Translations under genes and position numbers: made by a program | Source of the DNA: Orobanche coerulescens | Taxonomy: Eukaryota; Streptophyta; Magnoliopsida; Lamiales; Orobanchaceae | Assembly: GCA_033398695.1 (NCBI GenBank) | Contig: CM065815.1 | Span: forward strand, 141,033,001 to 141,097,000 | Length of the DNA stretch: 64,000 nt | Direction: 5' to 3' | The notes under the pieces: model-generated | What the model was told of the DNA's origin: nothing | Database searches by the model: none | The model's input: the letters and a program-made list of their open reading frames with translations, nothing else | Shown here: positions 46,350-57,100 of the stretch, piece after piece | Layout: each line of letters opens with the position of its first letter | Numbering within the stretch: position 1 is the first letter of the stretch

Positions 46350-48689
46350 TGTAATACCCGAGATTTCTATGTAATTGGAACTTGTGATATTGTAATAATT
46401 GTACTTTTGTCTGAGTACTATTCTCCGTATTTCATAGTCCGTTGTTGTCGAGCGTTTAATTTCATGGTTGTGATTTAAAGATTGTAAATCTGCGCATGTA
46501 GCGCACGCTACCGGCTATGTTTAGCGTGCGCTAACGTAGATTCATAGCGCACGCTACAGAGGGTCATTAGCGCACGCTATGCATGGTCAATTTGATTGAG
46601 ACGTGCGGTAGGTGAGATCCGCCGGGACCCCCGCCGGATCGTGTCGGATGTACTGGACGGCTTTCGAAAGCCGAAGTCAACGCCTTAGCGCACGCCATGT
46701 ATATGCGTAGCGCACGCTAAGTGCCGAGTACGCTTTAGTCAGGAGCCGTTAGCGCACGCTAAGAACAGGGTCTAGCGCGCGCTAATAGACATTTATTATA
46801 AATAGGACAGCATCCTATTCGTGATTTCAATTCTCTCTTCTCCCATTACCCGAATTCTTACACTTAGAACATAACTTCCTTCATCCTAAACACTTCATAT
46901 CAATATCCTGATTCGTGATTGAAGATCGTATATCATTGGAGATTGGTGTTTAAGCTTTCGGTGTCGGATTGCTTCATTTTCCTCCGTGTTCTTCACTACC
47001 TTGAGGTAGGTGATTCTTCACCAATACTAGTTGTGTTCTAGAGGATGTTGATCATGTTCATCTAATCAGTTAGATTCGTTATTAGCCGTACATCATATGT
47101 TAGAAGGATGTTTTCGACGTTTCGACACTTATTCATCGTATGATCCATTGAACCTTTTTGTATGAGGATTCCTAAGCATGTTATGTACCTTCCAAACCAA
47201 TTGACCAGTATATGTAGATTACCTAGTTTGTATGTTTTACGTAAGGAACCATATGTTTTGGGATTTGGAATAATCGGAACTTAGAATATTTCTTGAAGAT
47301 CTTGGATGAGTTATGATGATGAGATAATTATCCGTATATTTGTGCCTCATGATCATGGAACTTCCACAACCTTATTAGCATGACAGACTTAAGGATGATT
47401 TGTTGTATCAACATAGAATTCATGAATTCACCACCTTTCAACCCAGTTTTCCGTTAGCAGTATTCTGCCATGCAGGGTTAGCGCACGCTAACATATATGA
47501 GTTAACGTGCGCTATCGGGGTTCAGTTAACGCACAGAACGTACGTAGCGTACACTATGTATCAGCCGATTCGAACTGTCAGTTCGTAGCTAGCGCACGCT
47601 AGTCTTACACGATAGCGTATGCTAACAGGCCGGCTTAGCGCACGTTACGTATAGTACGTAGCGCACCCTAAGCAGTCCAGGCAGATTGTTTATTTTGAGC
47701 TTTTCGGCCGTAGACCGAATTGTTAGGCCATCGTTCGACTTGAGATGATTTGTATATCATTCCTTTTGTTAAGGTTCGAGCTTGTTACGTTGATCGAAGG
47801 AGGCGGCCTTCGAGTGTGTCGAGATCATTGAAGTGTTTCGTCCTTGCCATTTTCAAGGCAAGTATCATATGTCGAGTTCGATTTATCATGCTTGTGGTTT
47901 TATTCATATTGTTGAATATGAGATGTATTTCTGAAAATTCTCGTGATATTCGTTGTTGTTTGTTCGTATTGATGAACATGTTGAAATACATATGTGTATG
48001 CATAATTGATTGATTATGGTATAAATGATCCGAGGGGGTCATGAGGATCTATGCTGAGGGCGCTGGATCGAATGTCCACCATGCGTTGGTCCGACGGGAT
48101 CATCATGGGGATCTATGCTGAGGGCGCTGGATCGTTGGACGGGTTTTCCACCATGCGTTGGTCCGACGGGATCATCATGGGGATCTATGCTGAGGGCGCT
48201 GGATCGCTGGATTACCTTGTATTGTGTTGATGGAATCGTGAGGATTCGCATCGTTGGATTCCGGTGGCGGAAGTCCGTTTTGCATGCTTTATGATGCATT
48301 GATGATTTATTGTTTGACGATACTTGTACTAGCATTGTTTTGCTAACCCCTTCGGGGGTGGACATTGTTTTGATGTTCAGGTAGCCGAGGAGTGGGGAGG
48401 CAACCACAGTACCGACAGGACGATGGAATGGCTCAGTGATGTGATTGATGTTATTGCTATTGTGATTTGTCTTCTTGGTTCATTTAGTACTCGAGTACGT
48501 CTGTTTTAATAAGGTCAATTCGATATGGTTGTATTAGTTAACTCATTTGATCGGTTGAATCAAATCTGTATTTGAACTTCAGTTGTTCGATTTTATTGTT
48601 TTTACACTTCTTTTAAAAATCAGCCTTGTAAATCCTTACCTAAAGGGTTTACGGCGCTGTAATTATTCCGAATATCTCGGGGTGTTACA
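46350..48689 (+). repeat. Tekay2 3' LTR
   Basis: Partner of 39121-41466. Most of it is base-identical by eye. Differences pile up at 46615-46745 and 47473-47675, that is, in GC-rich and palindrome-bearing stretches. Confidence 0.95.
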
Positions 48690-49077
48690 CTATCAAGTTC
48701 CAAACTTGATTATCGTACATGGAGTGCATCTGAGACTTCACGGCCTTTAGACATTTCTCGGACTCTGGTCCTGAAGCAGCTTATGTATAGGTACTAGGAT
48801 CATCATATATCAGCGATGCGTCATCCTCCTCTATCACAAGATATCCAGATCTATCAGGTTCATGTCGCACCCTATTAGATCTGCGACAAACTTGTGTGCT
48901 TTGAACTGGCTCCTCAACTAATTATTGAGCCTGTTCAATTTTCATCGGTGAAGCAATGTCTTCTTGTGGTTCTCGAGTTTCTTCGAGTATTACTTTTATC
49001 CCACTATATTTTTTGGAAACAAATTCTCTTTCTAAGAAGACAGCATTTCGAGCAACAAACACTTTGTTCTCTGCGGG
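48690..49077 (-). pseudogene. Ty1/copia fragment: end of integrase linker and start of RT (copia-B)
   Basis: Minus strand reads VFVARNAVFLEKEFVSKK near 49060-49005, an acidic linker, CRRSNRVRHEPDR near 48890, and QMHSMYDNQVWNLI near 48730-48695, the start of copia RT. Stops are present. It is cut on the left by Tekay2 and on the right by a Tat1-family LTR at 49078. By order and strand it is likely the 5' part of the copia element whose RNase H lies at 23087-23450. Confidence 0.78.
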
Positions 49078-49537
49078 TGACACGCTTTTAGTGTAACTAT
49101 CGCAAGTGCACGATATCGTATCAAGTAGTAAAGTGGACTTTTTGAGTCCGGTTTATCGATCCCACAAGGAAGTTTTGTTATAATTTGAATTATACACTAT
49201 TAGTCTATTTTTATAGATACTTAAGATGAGTGAAACACACAATTAAAAAGATTGGTTTAATAATTGTAAAGAAATTGCAATAATAGTTCTAATATTATAA
49301 GGAAATAAAAAGATAGCAATAATTATAGATTGATTATCGATAAAATGAAATAGTTGGGATTACAAACTTAGTTCATCATTAGTTATAAAAGATGTATTGG
49401 AGATCATAAGATGAATTTACTTATTATGTTGTGTAGATTCGATTTTCCTTAAAAAGACGGTTTCTCTTTTGAACTATAAAACGTCCCTTACATATTGAAT
49501 CAATCCACTATATTTCTATGTTGATTGGCTTCAATAC
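49078..49537 (-). repeat. Truncated Tat1-family LTR
   Basis: Starts tgacacgctt and follows the Tat1 LTR (492 onward) closely for about 460 bp to CTTCAATAC, then is cut by the LTR at 49538. The rest of the LTR does not reappear in the window. Confidence 0.9.
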
Positions 49538-50708
49538 TGTAACACCCCCAATCCACTCAGGGATATTACACGCCGTAGACCCTCTCCTCGAGGATCTACC
49601 AGGCTGGTAACAACATTAAACATCTCGACAATGCCTTCAAGGCTAAAATGACTCAGTAGACCGATTTGGTCTTTCAATAAAAATATACAACTCAATTACA
49701 AACACATACCCACGCAGGGGTCAAAATACAATAAACTCCCGTACAACGGGGAAAAAAATACTGCAGCGAAAAAGAAAATACAACTAGACCAATGCGACAT
49801 CAACGGATCCTCGTGTGATCAGTATCGTTCATCTTTCATCATCCTTCGTGCCGATCCTGTGTTATGCTCCAAAACCTGAATGCAAAAATAGACATCCACC
49901 CCCCGAATACTCGGGGGTTAGCAAAACTCCACTGTTTTGCTAGTGCAAGTATAAAATACGAAAATGAGCCATACATATCATACTCCACGAAACATGTTAA
50001 TCATAAACATACTTCCCGAGGTGATTCACTTAATCAAACGATTAAATCGAAAGATAGGGTAAACCCGATATACATCTATGAAAAATATTTTACAACCTCG
50101 GGAGTTTTGAATACATTGGGATTTAAGAATCCTCAGGCCTTTCGAAAACATTTAGGGACACAGCCCAAAAGTCATTATCCCAAAACATAAATTCGATAAC
50201 AACAAGTGGGGTCCACGACCCGATCATACCATAACAACCTGTTTCCACAGATTATTCGCGTCCCGTGCTAGCAAGCCACGGACCTCAGATGCTCCCGTAG
50301 AACAAACCCGAGTGAATAACCCACAGGGAAACTATATCAAATCACATATCACCGTAACCGCAGTCACGTGACTAAAAGCACATATACTTACATAATCAAA
50401 CCAAAACCATAAGTTATCCCGGCATCGTGCTAACAATCCACGAACCTCGGAGTCCCCGCAAGACATACCCGATGATAACCCCACAAGTTATCTCAGCATC
50501 GGGCTAACAAGCCACGAACCTCGGAGTCCCCGCAAGACATACCCGATTTGGATAACCCTACGGTCACGCCCGACCCATACTAGCAAGTATGGATCCGGGA
50601 GATTCAACAATCATACCCGGAGGCACATCACATGCATCAAGCACACAACAATAATCACTTATGAAGCCAAACAACATTAAGCATCACAATCTCATTTCAA
50701 GGAGTAAC
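49538..50708 (-). repeat. Tekay3: partial gypsy LTR
   Basis: Starts tgtaacaccccc, the minus-strand end of a Tekay-like LTR, and contains the R/U5-like word CCCCGAATACTCGGGGGTTAGC (19 bases of it palindromic around CCCCGA..TCGGGG). Cut by Tekay4 at 50709. No coding part is seen. Confidence 0.7.
50411..50557. repeat. 73-bp tandem repeat in the Tekay3 LTR
   Basis: Two close copies, starting near 50411 and 50484, share CACGAACCTCGGAGTCCCCG and GCAAGACATACCCGAT. A third, more diverged copy is at about 50265-50330. Confidence 0.75.
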
Positions 50709-53057
50709 TGTAATACCCGGTTGTAATTCAGTCATTATCATTCAGTAATTTCATTCTGTGATTGTCACTCAGTGGATTTTCACTCATTTATAATCATTCA
50801 TCAATCATGTTCTTTCACCCGTGTTCACCGTTCGGAAAAACTTCGAGTTGTGTATCGTTATTGTTCATTGTTTCAACTTTCCACATATGAGTTCGACTTT
50901 GTTAGATCACCATTAACTTTTGGTAACTCCAAAAATTCTGAATCTTTACAATATTATAGACCATCGAGTTATATTTCCAATGGTTCAAACGGTGAGTCAA
51001 TCGGAGTCCGGACGAGAGAGTTATGGTCGTTTTAGCTCACCCGCTCATTTTTCAGTTATTGGCCGATCACTGCCGACCGAACTCGGCCGTGTCGTCCGAC
51101 ATGGCCCGTGCTGTACTCGTCCAGAAATGCCGAAGTCTCTGCCACAGGTCCCGACCGTGTCGTCTGGCACGGCCGAGTCAAACTCTTCCGGATAATCGTA
51201 ACCATCGCGCGGGCCGCGGCCGTGTTCCAGGACACGGCCGAGTCATGCCGAAGTCGCTCGGACGGGTCACTATCGGAAGGCCCCTTGGCGCGCGACCGTG
51301 TCAAGCAGACACGGTCGAGTCCCTGCCGGCGATTGCGCGCGCTGGCCGTGCCCGATCGGCACGGCCGTGTCCGGCGACGATCAACCCCTATAATTTCGTT
51401 TTTTTTGAGCATTTCAGCTCATTTCTTCATTCTTTCACCTTCATACGCGAGAGAGGGTCTTGAGGGAGAGATTTCTTCATCAATTATCATTTGAGTGTGT
51501 ATTTTTCTTCACCTTCAATCCTTTGGGAAGCTTGGATACTCGATTAAACTCGTGTTCTTCGGATCGAAGTGGTTGGATCTTCAAGAGGTAATTTCTTCAA
51601 CACCTTGGATTTCGATTCTATGTTGAGATATGATGTTTTGGACGTTATAATCATGTTATATGAAGGGATATGTATATGATTATGAGTTTGTATAAGGATT
51701 CATTGGATTATTGAGGGATTATTCAAGAACACTTTGATTATCGAGTTGAAATTGGGGGTTTTTGATTAATTGTCGTTATAATCACGTTTTCGGATAATCA
51801 TTTTGGATTATTGATCTTTTGGAAGATGTTTGTTGGTTTGAAAAACTTCTTGGGGGATTTGATGGTGGCTTATTGAGATTTGATTGTAAACAATCGGAGT
51901 TTGGCCACAACGTATTCGATATAATGCCCCAATGAATTTAGTTTAATCGTATCGACGTTTTGAGTTCGTTATATTCGTGTTTGATTCGTGTATTGAACGG
52001 GTTGTTGGATATTGTATAATTCAAGGTTGTTCGAGCGATCGATATCTCAATTAGGACGTCGTTCGTGGAAGGATAATTGTCACCGGTGTTGAGTAAGTTA
52101 ATTCTTACTCGGTTAAAAGGATATTCATCCCTTTTGTTGTTGTTCATTCATAATCATAACTCATTCATCATTATATTAACCGTATCAAAACTTGTTGTTG
52201 TCAATTAATCACTTCAGTCATAAGGAACGACGGTTCCAATCTTTTCATTGGGCTGTCATTTATTTCATTACCATTCCACCTCGGTGAGTCATTATTCATT
52301 TTTGATGTCATTTTATTATATCGTGGCATTCCGGGTCGCACTGGCATGCCGGTTGGTATGTGTAGGATTTTCATGTCGGGCACATTTAAGTCGTGTGTTG
52401 GTTGTTGGCCTCACATTGGACTGTGCACACGAGTCATATTGCCTCGTGAGACTGATTAGGTACAAGACCACACGGGTATTCGATCAATACTCGTTGGTGG
52501 CTTGTGCACGGACACATTTCCATCCCGGGCGTAGTGTGGCGCCACCCTTTGAGCCGTACTGTTAGTTGATTCATATAGCATGTTTGATTGCGTATGTTTC
52601 GACAGGATATTTCATAACTTCAGATATAATCATGATTGTATATTTTCAACCCTTGAGGATTGTTGTTCTTTGTAACTGACCCCGTCTGGGGATTTTGTTT
52701 TTCAGGTCTTGGCAAGGCAAAAGTACGGGGAGAAGACACTGACGTCGAGGAGTCCCAGTGATACTAGTAGGGGGCCCCGATCTTTCAGTTATTCATGTTA
52801 TTGTCCTTTATTTTCCGCTGCAGACTTTCATTTGAATACTCCGTTTCATTCAGTGTTGTGTATTTTATCTTCATATAAAATACACTAGTATTGTATTGTC
52901 TGGTGTGTTATAACTAAACTCCTCATCGGAGTAATTATTGTTGTAATGTAGTTCGGTACTACATTTATCCTGTGTAATTCATTCATTTTCATTTGCCTGG
53001 TGGGTCCCAGTTGGGGATCTACGGCACTGTAATATCCGCCTAGTTTGGGGTGTTACA
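50709..53057 (+). repeat. Tekay4: complete gypsy LTR with primer site
   Basis: 2349 bp, tgtaataccc to ggggtgttaca, followed by TTGGTATCGG. Related in layout but not closely in sequence to the Tekay2 LTR. Holds a series of GGCCGTGT hairpins (51084-51365). Only one LTR is present; the element interior is replaced by Tat2 at 53090. Confidence 0.85.
51084..51365. repeat. Five GC-rich hairpins in the Tekay4 LTR
   Basis: Inverted pairs of the form GGCCGTGT-(6 to 8 bases)-ACACGGCC at about 51084-51108, 51154-51172, 51218-51239, 51294-51316 and 51343-51365. Loops differ while arms are kept. Confidence 0.82.
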
Positions 53058-53061
53058 GAGT

Positions 53062-53073
53062 TGGTATCGGAAC
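53062..53073 (+). other. Primer-binding site of Tekay4
   Basis: TGGTATCGGAAC, one base off the initiator tRNA-Met site used by Tekay1 and Tekay2. Sixteen bases later Tat2 begins. Confidence 0.75.
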
Positions 53074-53099
53074 GTGGTTTTGAATACTATGTTGTGCGG

Positions 53100-53290
53100 C
53101 GATTAATTCGCCACGATAGGCGATCGGCGACCTTCCAGAGAAGCCAACCATGGAAGACATACTCAGGACAAACGCCTAGAGTTCGGCACAATGCGGCGAT
53201 CGTCTTTTGATACCCAGCGATCGTCTTTTGTTATCTGACGATCGTCTTTCATAAACGGACCAGAGGCGATCGTCTCATGCCACGTGTGGA
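53100..53290. repeat. CGATCG-centred repeat cluster in the Tat2 LTR
   Basis: (G)CGATCGTC recurs at least four times with TTTT-rich spacers, plus GGCGATCGGCGACC at the start. CGATCG words are frequent over the rest of the element as well. Confidence 0.7.
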
Positions 53291-53620
53291 TCCAGCATCC
53301 GTCAAAGTCATCGTAGACCGAATCTTAGACGGTGGCCCACCCGCGGATCTTCAAAGGATACCGACAGATAGGATCATTGACCCCAGCCTGTCACCTACCA
53401 CACCTACCGACAAGGCCGCCGAAAGGTACGAAGTGGGCCCTCCTCGGACAGCGACTCGCAACGCGTGCTGGCTTCCCATTGATTCACCCAGCTGGCCTCC
53501 AACTGCAACCTCGAACCTCAAGGGAACAGGCCCACGTTACGGGACGATCGGCCGTTTATTTTAATATAGAAAACGGCGATCTCCCGCGATCGCCTGAGGG
53601 ATCCCAACCAGCTTGTCCCC

Positions 53621-53629
53621 TATAAATAG
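53621..53629 (+). promoter_or_regulatory. TATA box of Tat2
   Basis: TATAAATAG in CCCCTATAAATAGAGGAC, about 430 bp before the LTR end. A typical plant promoter core. Confidence 0.7.
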
Positions 53630-54054
53630 AGGACTCACTGCTGCGGCCAAAGGAAGGCGAATTCTACTACGAATAAAGTGCAAAATACACACCAAAGAAA
53701 GAATAAAAGGCTCTTTTGGCAACCACTAACACATTCATAGTGATATTCATACACATTCATCATATATCCTAAGCAAGAACTCACAGATTCATCCATCTGG
53801 TTCTTCCGGCAATCTACGCGCTCTAAAGCCTAGATAACTAGAAGCTTTTACACTCCTTGTATTAGATTCTAACATTAATATTTGTACTCGACAGTATATT
53901 TATTAATAACATCTCGCGAGAGCATTCAAGCCCGGGATTAACAACCCCGGCAAATCTTGTGTTACTAATTTTCCCACGGAGGTGTTCTCGCATTTGTTTG
54001 TTACTCGATCATTCCAGCAATACTATCTCCGGATAATATTTTGGGTAACAACAA

Positions 54055-54074
54055 TTGGCGCTAGAAGGAGGGGG
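54055..54074 (+). other. Probable primer-binding site of Tat2
   Basis: TTGGCGCTAGAAGGAGGGGG directly after the LTR. Position is right for priming; the tRNA is not identified. Confidence 0.6.
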
Positions 54075-54183
54075 ATATCTAAACCTTCATTTTTATTCCT
54101 ACCGTCTTGAAGAACACTCACTGTTCTCCGGACATATACTTGAAGAAACACTCACTGTTCTTCAATAGAAAAACCTTCAGAAA

Positions 54184-55989
54184 ATGACATCAGCAACAAC
54201 CTCCAAGAGGGCCACCCTGAGATCTGCCGGAAATCTTATTCCGGCGAGGACCGAATCCCAGCCCACGGCGGAAGGCGACCGTGGCGACGCTAGGCTCTCA
54301 CTCCCGCCCGAGGACGGTTCTAGCCTCTCACTCGATCGGTTCGGACATGGAGCAGTTGAAGAGGCTATAGCCATCCTCAGGGAACGGCAGAGGGCCCACG
54401 ATACGCCCACCATCAACCCGTCAGCTAACCGCCGGGCAAGCAAACGGAAGCTCAAGGGGATCTATGTTGAGAAATCGACAGAAAGCCCCGAGCCGCAGGG
54501 GAAGGCTCTCGTAAGGCGGGACGATTCCGTATTCAGCCGCCTAGGAGCGATCCTCATGGCGACACAGGCACTCGAGGCCCAGTAGAGACATCGGTATCCG
54601 AATCCATTACTGGGAGTTCGGCATATCCGACTCCCAAGAGACAGTCGGTCGTGAGCCTGCTCGCCCAAGGAAGGAACCCACCGGGCGGAGCTCGTCATTC
54701 ACCACGGGGCTAGGGATCGGTACACGATCGCCTTGGTTCACGCTCGAGAGCCGATCGGCAAGCGATCGAGGCGGCACGATCGCCGCCATGCAACGCCACT
54801 GGTGGGCGAAGTGAAGGCGCTCCTGGAAAATGGGGCAGGCGCCAGGAGACCGATCGCTGAGCTAAATGAACCACTCGCGGTCCAGATCGAGATCGCCCCA
54901 GTCCAATCAACGATCAATCCCCCACAAACACCTCTATATGAGGGGAGAACGGATCCAGGAACCCACTTAAGCAAATTCCGGATCTACATGACTGGATGCG
55001 GAGCTTCAGTTGCGACGAAATGTCGTATGTTCCCGTTAACTCTGGGCGATCTCGCCCACAGATGGTACATCTCGCTACCATCTCGCTCAATCAATTGCTT
55101 TGAGAAGCTAGCGAACGACTTCACGTCGTACTTCGCCGCCAAAGTCACTCGCCCAGAAGGTCCCCACCGTATGATGAAGATCAGGCAGGGGAAGGACGAA
55201 TCGGATGAGGATTATATCGACCGAGTGGACGAGATAGTCCTCACCGGTGAGCCTGTCAGCGACGAGATCGCTCACCACGCAGTCCTGAACGGATTCCACG
55301 GACGCTCGCCCATGTTCAGGCACCTCACAAAGGATTTTCCAACGACCTATACAGCGTTCCGCGTCAGAGCCGCCGATTTTCTGGCCAGGCAGAAGATGCT
55401 CTCACTCCGCTTAGACGAGGGACGGTCCGAAGAAGGAAAAGCACCTTCCCATGTCCAGAAGAAGGCGGTCGCCAAGCCTAGAAAGGCGGTCGCCAAGCCG
55501 CCTGGCGAGTTCAAAGCCTTCGAGGATGTAGAAGTCCACCTTCTTCACAACCTCAACTTATCTCCGGCCCACATCTTCAACGCGATCAAGGGTCGCGAGT
55601 GGCTTTCCAAGCCAAAGCCAATAAGGGACCACTGTCACCTAGACCGTAGCAAATTCTGTGCCTATCATAAGAGTCCCGGCCACAACACTAGCCAATGCCG
55701 CGACCTCCTCAGACAGCTCTGGCGACTATTTGAGGAAGGCAAACTGGACAATTTGATCACCAAGCCAGAACCCAGGACGGAAGAGCCGGAGGGCACGAGC
55801 GCCGACCAAGAGAAAGAATTCCTCCCAATCCGATCGCCAGGATCGAGCATGATCCGGAGTACTCTGATGAGTCGATCCCTCCGATCAACCCTGGCGGTCG
55901 GATCAACATGCTCCAAGCAGGAGGTGGGAGCCTCGGGGGCCTTTCCCCAGTTTCCACCCTGTCAAACAGAAAGCAAAAAGCCGAGCTGA
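54184..55989 (+). pseudogene. gag: Tat2 Gag
   Basis: ATG 54184 opens MTSATTSKRATLRSAGNL. TAG at 54583-54585 ends the first frame, and further stops lie before the frame resumes at about 54733. The gag core reads DPGTHLSKFRIYMTGCGASV to FPTTYTAFRVRAADFL (about 54955-55385). A Tat-type zinc motif CAYHKSPGHNTSQC is at about 55660-55701 (CX2HX4HX4C rather than a CCHC knuckle). A frame change near 55900 joins it to the protease frame. Confidence 0.85.
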
Positions 55990-57065
55990 GGGCTTTCGCC
56001 GAAGTTCATGTCGTAGTACCTCCGGAGCCGACCATCTCTAGAGACGCGCTCATCACCTTTTCCAACAAGGACAGTGAGGGAGTGCAATGTCCCAAAGAGG
56101 ATGCACTAGTGATCTCCGCTTGCATCCTTGGGAAGACGGTCGATCGCGTGCTGGTCGACAATGGGAGTTTCTGCAACATCATATTCAAATCCGCCCTAGA
56201 CCAACTCGGCAACCTAATCAAATTCATCAAGCCTTTCGACACCGTGCTCCAAGGGTTCGGCGACAACACAGTCCAAGCCTACGGGAGGATCAAGCTCTCC
56301 GTTGAGCTAGTATGCTTTTATGATCCCAAGGTTAGGATTACTAGGAACCTAAGCTTTGTAATCATAGATAGGCCCAGCATCTATAATGGGTTCCTAGGTC
56401 GCCCCTTTTTAGAAACCTTTGAGGCGGTCGCCTCATCTTTGTTTTACTGTATCAAATTCCCCACTGCCGATGGGACGGTCGGTACTGTAAAAGGAGATCA
56501 GCTAATGGCAAAGAGATATTTGAATTACTCCTATGTTGTTACTTCTTTCGATACTTCCCATACTACATATAACATTGAAGCGACCGACGATCAACCCATG
56601 GAGATCGACGAGCCTAACATTTCATACCAACCCGACTCAGGGGACGCCATCTCTCATCAATTGATGGACGACATCGAGCCAAGGATCGGTTTCGAGCTAA
56701 GTCTCGACATCAATCCAAGGACCGAGTCCGGAGATCGTATCAAACGAGAGGCGACCGTTCCTGTCGAAGAGTTGGAAAGTATTACGATGGATCCGGATCA
56801 TCCAGAACGGGAAGTACAGATCGGCGCAAGCATCGACCACGAATTAAAAGGGGATCTGATCAACTTGCTACGTAAGAACATCAGAGTCTTTGCCTGGTCG
56901 CATCAAGATATGGTTGGCATAAGTCCCGAACACGCCTGCCATTATCTGAAGATCGACCGGGCGATGAAGCCTGTTCACCAGAAGCGTAGGAAGTTCGGTC
57001 CCGAGAAATACGCGGCGCTCGACATAGAAGTCCGTGGTTACTCAACAACAAAGCGATCGGAGTAG
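55990..57065 (+). pseudogene. pol: Tat2 protease and start of reverse transcriptase
   Basis: Frame 55908-57065. The protease region holds VDRVLVDNGSFCNIIF (about 56138-56185); the usual D-x-G is DNG here, followed by RPFLETFEAV. The RT lead-in GISPEHACHYLKIDRAMKPV and QKRRKFGPEK lies near 56920-57008. A frame change near 57040 and a TAG at 57063-57065 separate it from the main RT frame. Confidence 0.82.
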
Positions 57066-57100
57066 CCACGGGCATTTAACCACGGTGGGTCGCCAACGCG

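Larger units (their letters stand above)
39121..48689 (+). mobile_element. Tekay2: chromodomain Ty3/gypsy retrotransposon
   Basis: 9.57 kb with LTRs of 2346 and 2340 bp, initiator tRNA-Met primer site, purine tract, and flanks ctatt / ctatc (TSD with one mismatch). Single-frame gag-pol layout ending in a chromodomain marks the Tekay/Del lineage. The coding region is fairly well kept to RT, then decays in RNase H and the start of integrase. Confidence 0.95.
53090..54053 (+). repeat. Tat2 5' LTR
   Basis: 964 bp with TGTTGT...ACAACA ends. Contains repeated GCGATCGTC words (about 53110-53285) and a TATA box (53621-53629). Confidence 0.85.

Noticed and set aside
51023..51494. Overlapping 118-146 residue frames on both strands rich in Arg and Gly
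   Set aside because: They fall in the GC-rich hairpin array of the Tekay4 LTR, where stops are rare by composition.
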